Assembly: GCA_007136165.1 (NCBI GenBank)
Contig: SLHK01000226.1
Location: forward strand, 1 to 19,061
From: Syntrophomonadaceae bacterium
GTDB lineage: Bacteria > Bacillota > Dethiobacteria > PWVN01
DNA: 19,061 nucleotides
Direction of reading: 5' to 3'
The translations under genes were made by a program, and so were the position numbers. The notes under the pieces are model-generated. The model searched no databases. It was given only the letters and a program-made list of their open reading frames with translations, and was not told the DNA's origin. Shown here piece after piece: positions 1-5,661 of the stretch. Within the stretch, counting starts at the first letter, position 1. The number at the start of each line of letters is the position of its first letter.

Positions 1-23
1 CCTGCCGAAGAGGAGGATATTTC

Positions 24-476
24 ATGGAAGTAGAAGTTGAGGTAAAATTTGTCCGGCTGCCCCACTACCGGGAACTGCCCCCGCCGGCCCGGATGACGGG
101 GAACTCTGCCGGCTTTGACCTGGCGGCGGCAGTGGACAAGCCCGAAAACTTAAACCCCGGGGAGTTCAAACTGCTGCCCACGGGCATCGCCGTAGCCATC
201 CCCCCGGGATACGAAGGGCAGGTAAGGCCCAGGAGCGGTCTGGCCCTGCGGCAGGGCCTGACGGTCCTTAACTCCCCCGGGACCGTCGATGCCGATTACC
301 GGGGGGAAGTCAAGGTCCTCTTGATAAATCTGGGCCGGGAGCCCTACCAGGTCAGGCGGGGAGACCGCATCGCCCAGCTGGTAATTGCCCCCGTCTCCCG
401 GGTGCGGCTTAGGGAAACGGGGGAACTTCCCGGTACCCTTCGGGGCAGCGGGGGCTTTGGGCACACGGGAAAGTAA
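24..476 (+). CDS. dut: dUTP diphosphatase (dUTPase)
   Basis: Hydrolyses dUTP to dUMP and pyrophosphate in the cytosol, keeping uracil out of DNA and supplying dUMP for thymidylate synthesis. At 150 residues it has the normal length of trimeric dUTPases, and all five family motifs are visible: SAGFDLAAA (28-36), RPRSGLA (68-74), [10 protein letters not shown] (86-95, with D89 as the expected catalytic base), RGDRIAQLV (112-120) and the glycine-rich P-loop-like tail [10 protein letters not shown] (140-149). A strong AGGAGGA ribosome site lies 7-8 bases before the ATG. The 23 bases upstream may be the end of another gene: one frame reads ten codons to a stop at 31-33, but nothing identifies it. 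dut heads the short group dut / unknown membrane gene / ymxH. Confidence 0.97.
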   Translation: MEVEVEVKFVRLPHYRELPPPARMTGNSAGFDLAAAVDKPENLNPGEFKLLPTGIAVAIPPGYEGQVRPRSGLALRQGLTVLNSPGTVDADYRGEVKVLLINLGREPYQVRRGDRIAQLVIAPVSRVRLRETGELPGTLRGSGGFGHTGK

Positions 477-539
477 GCATGAAAAACACATCCTTCTGCA
501 TACACATAAATAACAAATACCTGCAGATGAGGTGTGCCC

Positions 540-854
540 ATGAATTACCAGATACTGGTCCTGTTTATCATTATGGCCCTGGGGCTTAGGCGGAAAATGT
601 TTAACCGCAGGAGGTTGGATGCCGGCATGCCCGATGCCGCCCCTTCCCCTTTTTCCCGGGCCCTGACAGAACTTTTGGCCGCCGCCGGGGGTATTTACCT
701 GAGCCTGATGCTGCTGGTCCAGTTCCTTTCGGTAGACATTCCTTCCCAGGTTGATATTATCGGTCTGGAAATAGACCCCCTGGCCCTGGTGGCGGTTTTG
801 ATTGCCAGCCTTCAGCCCTTTTTTGTCAACAGCAAGTTTTTGAAGAAGTGGTGA
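540..854 (+). CDS. small hydrophobic membrane protein, unknown function
   Basis: I do not recognise a named family. The predicted protein is 104 residues, with three hydrophobic stretches at about 4-16, 40-60 and 75-92. These are separated by a basic stretch (RRKMFNRRR) after the first segment and a short acidic loop before the third, and the protein ends in KKW. This points to a small integral membrane protein of two or three passes. The ATG at 540 is preferred over an in-frame GTG at 534, because the GAGGTG ribosome site (529-534) is well spaced only for 540. It lies between dut and ymxH and stops four bases before ymxH starts, so it is probably co-transcribed with it. A sporulation link is inferred from position only. 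Confidence 0.75.
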   Translation: MNYQILVLFIIMALGLRRKMFNRRRLDAGMPDAAPSPFSRALTELLAAAGGIYLSLMLLVQFLSVDIPSQVDIIGLEIDPLALVAVLIASLQPFFVNSKFLKKW

Positions 855-858
855 GCTC

Positions 859-1107
859 ATGCTCTTAAGCGACATGGGAGACAAGGAGATTATCAATATC
901 CATGACGGCGCCATTATGGGAGTGATGGCGGATACCGACCTGGTCATCGACCAGGAGGGGAAAATCAGGGCCATCCTTTTAAGCCCCCGTTTTAAATTTT
1001 TTCGCGCCAGGGGGCCGGAAGAGCTGGAAATACCCTGGGTTTCCGTCACAAAAATCGGTGACGATATCCTCTTTGTAGATTTTAAGATCCACGGCAAATA
1101 CTACTAA
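859..1107 (+). CDS. ymxH: YlmC/YmxH family sporulation protein (PRC-barrel-like)
   Basis: The 82-residue protein matches the YlmC/YmxH family: an N-terminal LSDMGDKEIINIHDG segment, which is the typical opening 'L S x M x x K E I I/V N', followed by a compact beta-rich domain resembling a PRC barrel and ending in FVDFKIHGKYY. Family members are conserved in endospore formers but their biochemical role is not established. The position supports the call: in B. subtilis ymxH sits directly upstream of the dipicolinate synthase genes. Here an extra gene (1175-1660) separates them. The ribosome site is weak and lies in the end of the preceding gene, suggesting translational coupling. Confidence 0.88.
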   Translation: MLLSDMGDKEIINIHDGAIMGVMADTDLVIDQEGKIRAILLSPRFKFFRARGPEELEIPWVSVTKIGDDILFVDFKIHGKYY

Positions 1108-1110
1108 GAA

Positions 1111-1140
1111 TGAATATCCCTGCAGGCCATGGCTATACTA
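1111..1140 (+). promoter_or_regulatory. candidate promoter of the YflT-like gene (sigma-G-like, or sigma-A)
   Basis: TGAATA (1111-1116) and TATACTA (1134-1140) are separated by 17 bases. This fits the forespore sigma-G consensus (GHATR, 17-18 bases, CATNHTA) with a single mismatch at the first base of the -10. The same -10 contains TATACT, five of six for sigma-A, but the -35 would then match only three of six. The predicted transcript start near 1147 leaves a leader of about 28 bases containing a strong AGGAGGT ribosome site. Which sigma factor uses it cannot be decided from sequence alone. Confidence 0.55.
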
Positions 1141-1174
1141 ACTACGAGAATCAAGAAACGTTAGGAGGTATAAC

Positions 1175-1660
1175 ATGGCAAAAACCGTTGTTGCTTTATT
1201 TAGGGACCACAGTTCGGCGGAAAAGGCAGTCCGCGACATGAAAGAACGGGGCTTTGGAGACGAAGAGATTTCCCTCGTCGCCAAAGACGAAGAAGGTGGC
1301 CGCCGCGGCGGTGAAGGGGAAATGAGCTACGAAGACCAGAACCTGGCTGACGGCACCACCACCGGGGGCGCCCTGGGCGGCCTGGCGGGCCTGCTGGCCG
1401 GCGCCGGAGCCCTGCTGATCCCCGGAATCGGCCCCATTATCGCTGCCGGCCCCCTGGCCGGGGCTTTGACGGGAGTGGTAACGGGCGGAGTGGCGGGAGG
1501 CCTGATCGACTACGGCATCCCCGAAGAAAGGGGCCAGCACTACGAGGAGCAGGTCAAGGAAGGAAAAATCCTGGTGACGGTCCGTTCCCGGGGAGAAGAG
1601 CTGGAAAAGGCCGCTCAAATCCTCAAAGAAAACGGAGCGGAAGAAGTAGAAACCCATTAG
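1175..1660 (+). CDS. YflT-type general stress protein with glycine-zipper segment
   Basis: 161 residues. The N-terminal part (MAKTVVALFRDHSSAEKAVRDMKERGF, about 1-27) has the ferredoxin-like beta-alpha start typical of heat-induced stress proteins of the YflT/17M type. The middle (about 62-118) is a Gly/Ala-rich hydrophobic stretch with repeated GGxxG spacing, able to form glycine-zipper helices in or on membranes. The C-terminal part returns to a charged beta-alpha unit (ILVTVRSRGEELEKAAQIL) that resembles the second half of the same fold. The molecular role of the family is unknown; members respond to stress. The gene forms its own transcription unit, with a promoter-like element at 1111-1140 and a terminator at 1677-1702, and it interrupts the usual ymxH-dpaA adjacency. 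A forespore function is inference from the promoter. Confidence 0.85.
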   Translation: MAKTVVALFRDHSSAEKAVRDMKERGFGDEEISLVAKDEEGGRRGGEGEMSYEDQNLADGTTTGGALGGLAGLLAGAGALLIPGIGPIIAAGPLAGALTGVVTGGVAGGLIDYGIPEERGQHYEEQVKEGKILVTVRSRGEELEKAAQILKENGAEEVETH

Positions 1661-1676
1661 AAGGAACAGAAGACCG

Positions 1677-1702
1677 AAAGCGCGCCCCGGCGCGCTTTTT
1701 TT
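1677..1702 (+). terminator. rho-independent terminator after the YflT-like gene
   Basis: A GC-only stem (GCGCGC paired with GCGCGC around a CCCG loop, extended by three A-T pairs) is followed by a run of T at 1696-1702. It separates the stress gene from the dipicolinate operon. Confidence 0.93.
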
Positions 1703-1718
1703 ATTGCCCGCCTTTTTA

Positions 1719-1747
1719 GAACACAATTACAGGAACCTCATATATTA
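1719..1747 (+). promoter_or_regulatory. sigma-K-type promoter of the dpaAB-dapG-dapA operon
   Basis: GAACA at 1719-1723 and CATATATTA at 1739-1747 match the mother-cell sigma-K consensus: AC, then exactly 16 bases, then CATANNNTA. It lies just past the upstream terminator and about 45 bases before the dpaA start. In B. subtilis the dipicolinate synthase operon is known to be transcribed by sigma-K RNA polymerase, so motif and biology agree. The -10 also resembles sigma-E (CATACANT, 7 of 8), but no sigma-E -35 is visible at the right distance. Confidence 0.75.
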
Positions 1748-1793
1748 GAAGTAGTCAAGGGAAAGGTTTTGCCCCGGGCGGGAGGTTTTGGAG

Positions 1794-2708
1794 TTGAGGC
1801 GAGGGTTGTACATAGCTTTCCTGGGAGGCGATAAGAGGGAAGTGATACTGGGAGAAGCCCTGCAGGAGGCAGGCTTCATGGTCCGGTATGCCGGCTTTGA
1901 AAATTATCCCCGGGCCGGCGGTCTGGCCCATGTCACTTTAGAGGATGCCCTGGCAGACAGCCGGGTGGCCATTGCCCCCCTGGCAGGCATTGCTGATTCC
2001 GGCGCCTTGAAGGCCCCTTATGCCCTAAAAGCTTTAAGATTGTCCCGGGGGCTTTTGGCGTGTATGGAACGGGGCTCCCTTCTGATGGCGGGGTCGCTGC
2101 CGGAAAACATGGCGGCCTTCCTTAAGGCAAAGGGCATCAGGGTCCTGGTGACGGGCGACAGGGATGATGTGGCCTGCCTTAACGCCGTCCCCACCGCCGA
2201 GGGTGCCCTGCAGTACGCCATGACAAAGAGCGAAATCACCCTGCAGGATAGTTTTTCCCTGGTAACGGGTTTTGGCCGGTGCGCCAAAGCCCTGGCCTGG
2301 CGCTTGCAGGCCCTGGGGTCCCGGGTGGCCATTGCCGCCCGCAAGGGATCAGCCCTGGCGGAAGCCTCCATGTACGGTTACCGGGGGGTGCCCTTAAGGG
2401 AACTGGGGGCGCAGGTTAAGGAATTCGATTTTATCTTCAACACCGTCCCTGTCCTGCTTTTTACCGGAAGCATTTTGCAGGCTGTTAAACCCGGGTCAGT
2501 TATCATCGATATCGCCTCAAAACCGGGGGGGGTGGATCTGAAAGCAGCCCAAAAGATACCCTGCACAGCCTTGACGGCCCCGGGGCTTCCGGGGGAGGTG
2601 GCACCGGTTACCGCCGGCAGGATTCTGGCTAAAACCTATGTTCCCTTGATCTTAAGGCATCTTGAAGGTGAAAATCTTGACAGAGGAGGCGAAAATAGTG
2701 AGGCTTAA
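1794..2708 (+). CDS. dpaA: dipicolinate synthase subunit A
   Basis: DpaA (SpoVFA) works with DpaB in the mother cell to convert the lysine-pathway dihydrodipicolinate intermediate to dipicolinic acid, which is loaded into the spore core for heat resistance. The 304-residue length matches the family (about 300). The N-terminal domain begins with a beta strand ending in GGDKRE, and a Rossmann NAD(P)-binding domain starts at GFGRCA (159-164). This is the GxGRxG loop with Ala in place of the last Gly. The conserved stretches IASKPGG and APGLPGEVAPVTAGRI follow. TTG at 1794 is chosen because GGAGG (1781-1785) is 8 bases away; TTG at 1788 is too close. The end overlaps dpaB by 11 bases. Confidence 0.95.
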   Translation: MRRGLYIAFLGGDKREVILGEALQEAGFMVRYAGFENYPRAGGLAHVTLEDALADSRVAIAPLAGIADSGALKAPYALKALRLSRGLLACMERGSLLMAGSLPENMAAFLKAKGIRVLVTGDRDDVACLNAVPTAEGALQYAMTKSEITLQDSFSLVTGFGRCAKALAWRLQALGSRVAIAARKGSALAEASMYGYRGVPLRELGAQVKEFDFIFNTVPVLLFTGSILQAVKPGSVIIDIASKPGGVDLKAAQKIPCTALTAPGLPGEVAPVTAGRILAKTYVPLILRHLEGENLDRGGENSEA

Positions 2709-3306
2709 TGGAGTCAGGGTCGGGATGGCCTTAACAGGCTCCCACTGTACCCTGGAAAAAGTTCTGCCCCAAATGGAAAAAATCATCGGGGAAGGAGGGC
2801 AGGTTTCTGCCATAATTTCCCCTTCCGTCGACCATACCGATACCCGTTTCGGGGAATCCACCACCTGGAAGCAGAGATTGGTCCAGGTTACCGGCAGCAA
2901 GCTGATCAATTCCATAACGGGCGCCGAGCCCGTGGGGCCGAAAAAGCTGTTCCATGTGGTGGTTGTAGCCCCCTGCACCGGCAACACCCTGGCGAAGCTG
3001 GCCACAGGAATTACCGATACCGCCGTTCTCATGGCAGCCAAGGCCCAGCTGCGGAACCAGCTGCCCGTTATCCTGGGGATTTCCACCAATGACGGCCTGG
3101 GCCTGAATGCAAAAAATATCGGCACCCTTTTGAATACCAAAAACATGTATATGATCCCCTTCCGCCAGGATAACCCCTACAGCAAGCCCAACTCCCTGGT
3201 GGCGGAAATGGACCTGATGCTGCCTGCCATTGAGGCAGCTCTTAAGGGGAAACAGCTCCAGCCCCTGCTGCTGGGGCCCAAATCCAGCGAATTTACCATT
3301 GTATAA
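2698..3306 (+). CDS. dpaB: dipicolinate synthase subunit B (flavoprotein family)
   Basis: DpaB (SpoVFB) is the second subunit of dipicolinate synthase. It belongs to the flavoprotein fold shared with phosphopantothenoylcysteine decarboxylase, whose members usually bind FMN. At 202 residues it matches the family length (about 200). Recognisable stretches are TGSHCT (13-18) at the flavin-binding N-terminus, FGE followed by KLINSITGAEPVGPKK, APCTGNTLAKLATGITDT, and LGISTNDGLGLNAKN. The GTG at 2698 is preferred: GGAGG at 2685-2689 lies 8 bases upstream and homology begins right there. A TTG at 2662 would add 12 residues without a ribosome site. It overlaps the dpaA end and lies 12 bases before dapG, so all are one transcript. 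Confidence 0.95.
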   Translation: MRLNGVRVGMALTGSHCTLEKVLPQMEKIIGEGGQVSAIISPSVDHTDTRFGESTTWKQRLVQVTGSKLINSITGAEPVGPKKLFHVVVVAPCTGNTLAKLATGITDTAVLMAAKAQLRNQLPVILGISTNDGLGLNAKNIGTLLNTKNMYMIPFRQDNPYSKPNSLVAEMDLMLPAIEAALKGKQLQPLLLGPKSSEFTIV

Positions 3307-3318
3307 GGAGAGTTGGTC

Positions 3319-4563
3319 GTGGATATCATCGTACAAAAGTTTGGCGGCACCTCCCTGGCCGATGTCAAGGGGCGGAAAAAAGCGGCCCGTCATATCATGC
3401 AGGCGCTAAAGAAAGGCAGTATGCCGGTGGTGGTGGTTTCCGCCATGGGCCGGAAGGGCAGTCCCTATGCCACCGATACCTTCATTCACCTGGCCCGAAG
3501 GGAGAACCCGGGCCCTGACGGAAGGACCCTGGCCTTTCTCATGGCCTGCGGGGAAAACATCGCAGCGGCGGTCCTGGCCCTCACCCTGCAGGCTAAAGGG
3601 GTAAAGGCCCTCCCTTTAAGCGGGGGCATGGCCGGTGTGGTCACCACGGATAATTACCGGGAAGCCATGATAAAGAAAATTCACAAGGAAAAAATATTGA
3701 AAATTTTGGACAAAAAGCTGCTACCGGTAGTGGCGGGCTTTCAGGGGGTGAACGAGGCGGGAGAGGTTACCACCCTGGGGCGGGGCGGCAGCGATGTCAC
3801 TGCCGTGGCCCTGGGGGCGGCCCTGGAGGCTTCCCTGGTGGAGGTCTATACCGATGTTTCGGGCTTGATGACGGCGGATCCCCGCATCGTCCCCGAGGCC
3901 CGGCCTCTGGGCCGGGCTTCCTACAGCGAAATTCTGCAGATGGCCCAGGAAGGGGCCCGGGTCATTCATCCCCGGGCCGTGGAGATTGCTATGGAATACG
4001 GGGTCCCCATCGCCATTCGCAGCACCTACGAAGACGGGCAGGGGACGCTGGTTCACAATCACAAGGAACCCTTCCCCGGGGAACAAAGGGACAGGAGATT
4101 GATTACCGGCATCACCCAGGTACAGGGCCTGGCACAGATTGCCGCTTCTGTGGACTGCAGTGAAGCGGAAGAGGAGATGTTCAAAACCCTGGCGGAAAAC
4201 CAGGTGAGCATCGACCTCATCAATATATTTCCCGGGAAAAAAATCTTCACCATCCCCCTGGAAAATATGGATTTGTCCGTCAAGCTCTTGAAAAAACTGA
4301 AAATAAAATTCCAGGCGGAGCGGGACCTGGCCAAGGTAACCGTCATTGGCGCCGGTATGCGGGGAATTCCGGGCATTATGCTGAAGATTGTTTCCGCCCT
4401 CAAACAGGAAGGCGTTCCCATCCTGCAGACGGCCGACTCCCACATCAATATCTCCTGCCTCATCCGGGAGGAGTACGTCCAGAGGGCCGTCTGCGCCCTG
4501 CACCGGGCTTTTTCCCTGGAAACGGACACTCCCTGGGACGCCGGGGTAAAGAATAGCCCATGA
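3319..4563 (+). CDS. dapG: aspartate kinase, DapG-type (aspartokinase I)
   Basis: Phosphorylates L-aspartate with ATP to beta-aspartyl phosphate, the first step toward diaminopimelate, lysine and dipicolinate. It has 414 residues, starting almost at KFGGTS (7-12), the amino-acid-kinase nucleotide signature. Further kinase-domain motifs include VVSAMGRKGSPYATDT, the GRGGSD loop and YTDVSGLMTADPR. The last roughly 150 residues form the paired regulatory ACT domains (VTVIGAGMRGIPGIMLKIVSAL, ILQTADSHINISCLI). Sequence and position next to dpaB and dapA match B. subtilis DapG, the diaminopimelate-sensitive isozyme; the sensitivity itself is inferred. The GTG at 3319 fits AAGGAG (3305-3310) at 8 bases. 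Its TGA overlaps a possible upstream ATG of dapA. Confidence 0.95.
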   Translation: MDIIVQKFGGTSLADVKGRKKAARHIMQALKKGSMPVVVVSAMGRKGSPYATDTFIHLARRENPGPDGRTLAFLMACGENIAAAVLALTLQAKGVKALPLSGGMAGVVTTDNYREAMIKKIHKEKILKILDKKLLPVVAGFQGVNEAGEVTTLGRGGSDVTAVALGAALEASLVEVYTDVSGLMTADPRIVPEARPLGRASYSEILQMAQEGARVIHPRAVEIAMEYGVPIAIRSTYEDGQGTLVHNHKEPFPGEQRDRRLITGITQVQGLAQIAASVDCSEAEEEMFKTLAENQVSIDLINIFPGKKIFTIPLENMDLSVKLLKKLKIKFQAERDLAKVTVIGAGMRGIPGIMLKIVSALKQEGVPILQTADSHINISCLIREEYVQRAVCALHRAFSLETDTPWDAGVKNSP

Positions 4564-4589
4564 TTACCAAAAAGAGAGGAGACAAGGAA

Positions 4590-5474
4590 ATGGAGAGGGG
4601 ATTTGGCCGGCTGCTTACGGCCATGGTTACGCCCTTTAAAGCTAACGGCCAGGTAGATTATGCCAAAGCGGGAGACCTGGCGGAGTATCTTGTCAACAAC
4701 GGTTCCGAGGGTTTGGTGGTTACCGGCACCACGGGGGAATCACCGACCCTCACGGAGGAGGAGAAGTTGACGCTGTACCGGGTAGTCAAGGAAAGGGTCG
4801 GTTTCCGGGCCCGGGTGATTGCCGGTACCGGCAGCAACTGCACCGGTGCTTCCGTGGATCTGAGCATGAAAGCGGCAGAGGCGGGAGCCGACGGCATCAT
4901 GCTGGTGGCCCCCTATTACAACAAACCATCCCAGGAAGGCCTGGCGGCGCATTTCTGGACGGTGGCGGAAGCGGTGCCGGAACTGCCGGTCATGCTCTAC
5001 AATGTTCCCTCCCGGACGGGAGTAAACCTGGAGCTGGACACCATCTTTGAGCTGGCCCGCAGGCCCAATATCGTGGCCCTAAAAGAGGCCGGAGGGCAGC
5101 TTAACCAGGTGGCGGGAGTTGCTGCGGGCATTAAAGATTTAAGCCTGTACAGCGGTAACGATGACGAGACTCTGGCCATCCTGGCCCTGGGGGGGACGGG
5201 GGTGGTCAGCGTCTGCAGCCATGTGGCGGGCCCCGAGATAACTAAAATGATAGACCTGTTCTTTGCCGGGAGGGTTGGGGAAGCCTATGCCCACCACCGG
5301 AAGCTCCTGCCTCTTTTTAAGGGCCTGTTCATGGCCACCAACCCCCTGCCTGTAAAGGCGGCCCTGAAGATGCTGGGGCACGATACCGGCGGCCACAGGC
5401 TGCCCCTTACGGCTCTGGAGCCAGGGCTTAGGGCCTCTTTACGCAAGATACTGGAGGATTTGGATCTTCTGTAA
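4590..5474 (+). CDS. dapA: 4-hydroxy-tetrahydrodipicolinate synthase
   Basis: Condenses pyruvate with aspartate semialdehyde to 4-hydroxy-tetrahydrodipicolinate, the branch point that feeds both diaminopimelate/lysine and the DpaAB reaction. It has 294 residues, normal for this TIM-barrel family. Active-site residues by family alignment are T47/T48 in GTTGE, Y110 in APYYNKP, Y137 and R142 in LYNVPSRTG, and the Schiff-base lysine K165 in VALKEA. ATG 4590 is favoured (AGGAG 8 bases upstream, and the following residues match the family start). The ATG at 4560, which overlaps the dapG stop as ATGA, would add ten unusual residues. It is the last gene of the operon, followed by a hairpin terminator. 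Confidence 0.96.
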   Translation: MERGFGRLLTAMVTPFKANGQVDYAKAGDLAEYLVNNGSEGLVVTGTTGESPTLTEEEKLTLYRVVKERVGFRARVIAGTGSNCTGASVDLSMKAAEAGADGIMLVAPYYNKPSQEGLAAHFWTVAEAVPELPVMLYNVPSRTGVNLELDTIFELARRPNIVALKEAGGQLNQVAGVAAGIKDLSLYSGNDDETLAILALGGTGVVSVCSHVAGPEITKMIDLFFAGRVGEAYAHHRKLLPLFKGLFMATNPLPVKAALKMLGHDTGGHRLPLTALEPGLRASLRKILEDLDLL

Positions 5475-5497
5475 GCATGGAGGAGGTGTCATACCGG

Positions 5498-5547
5498 GGA
5501 GCCTGAGAGGATTGGCAGGATCTTCTTGGGCTCCTTTATATTCCTTT
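5498..5547 (+). terminator. hairpin terminator after dapA
   Basis: A 15-base-pair stem (5498-5512 with 5520-5534, three G-U pairs) closes a 7-base loop (5513-5519) and is followed by TTTATATTCCTTT. The outer GGAGCC/GGCTCC arms pair perfectly. The T-tract is interrupted, so termination may be partial. It separates the dpaA-dapA unit from RNase J. Confidence 0.7.
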
Positions 5548-5578
5548 ACCTGGAAATCCCTGCGGCTGCTTGAAAAAC

Positions 5579-5607
5579 TTGCCTTCACCCGGTAAAGGAT
5601 GTATAAT
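5579..5607 (+). promoter_or_regulatory. sigma-A promoter of the RNase J gene
   Basis: TTGCCT (5579-5584), exactly 17 bases, then a perfect TATAAT (5602-5607). Transcription would start near 5614, after the first ATG of the open frame (5599), so that ATG cannot be the start of this transcript. The promoter gives RNase J vegetative expression separate from the sporulation operon upstream. Confidence 0.7.
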
Positions 5608-5661
5608 GAATGTTACTGGGAAAAGAGCGGAAAATTAAATTATATGGAGGTTGATTTATTT

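Noticed and set aside
1..23. tail of an upstream gene
   Set aside because: One frame reads ten codons to a stop at 31-33, but this is too short to identify or support as a gene fragment.
499..506. CATACACA resembling a sigma-E -10 before the small membrane gene
   Set aside because: No sigma-E -35 element at 14-15 bases upstream and the last base mismatches.
150..1097. 315-codon open frame on the - strand spanning dut, the small membrane gene and ymxH
   Set aside because: It is antisense to three well-supported genes, has low-complexity Gly/Gln/His-rich sequence, no family motifs, and arises from GC-rich codon third positions.
3290..3330. lysine riboswitch upstream of dapG
   Set aside because: Only 12 bases separate dpaB and dapG, leaving no room, and no L-box structure is evident.
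5599..5661. N-terminal extension of RNase J from ATG 5599
   Set aside because: The ATG lies at the sigma-A -10 element, upstream of the predicted transcript start, and lacks a good ribosome site.
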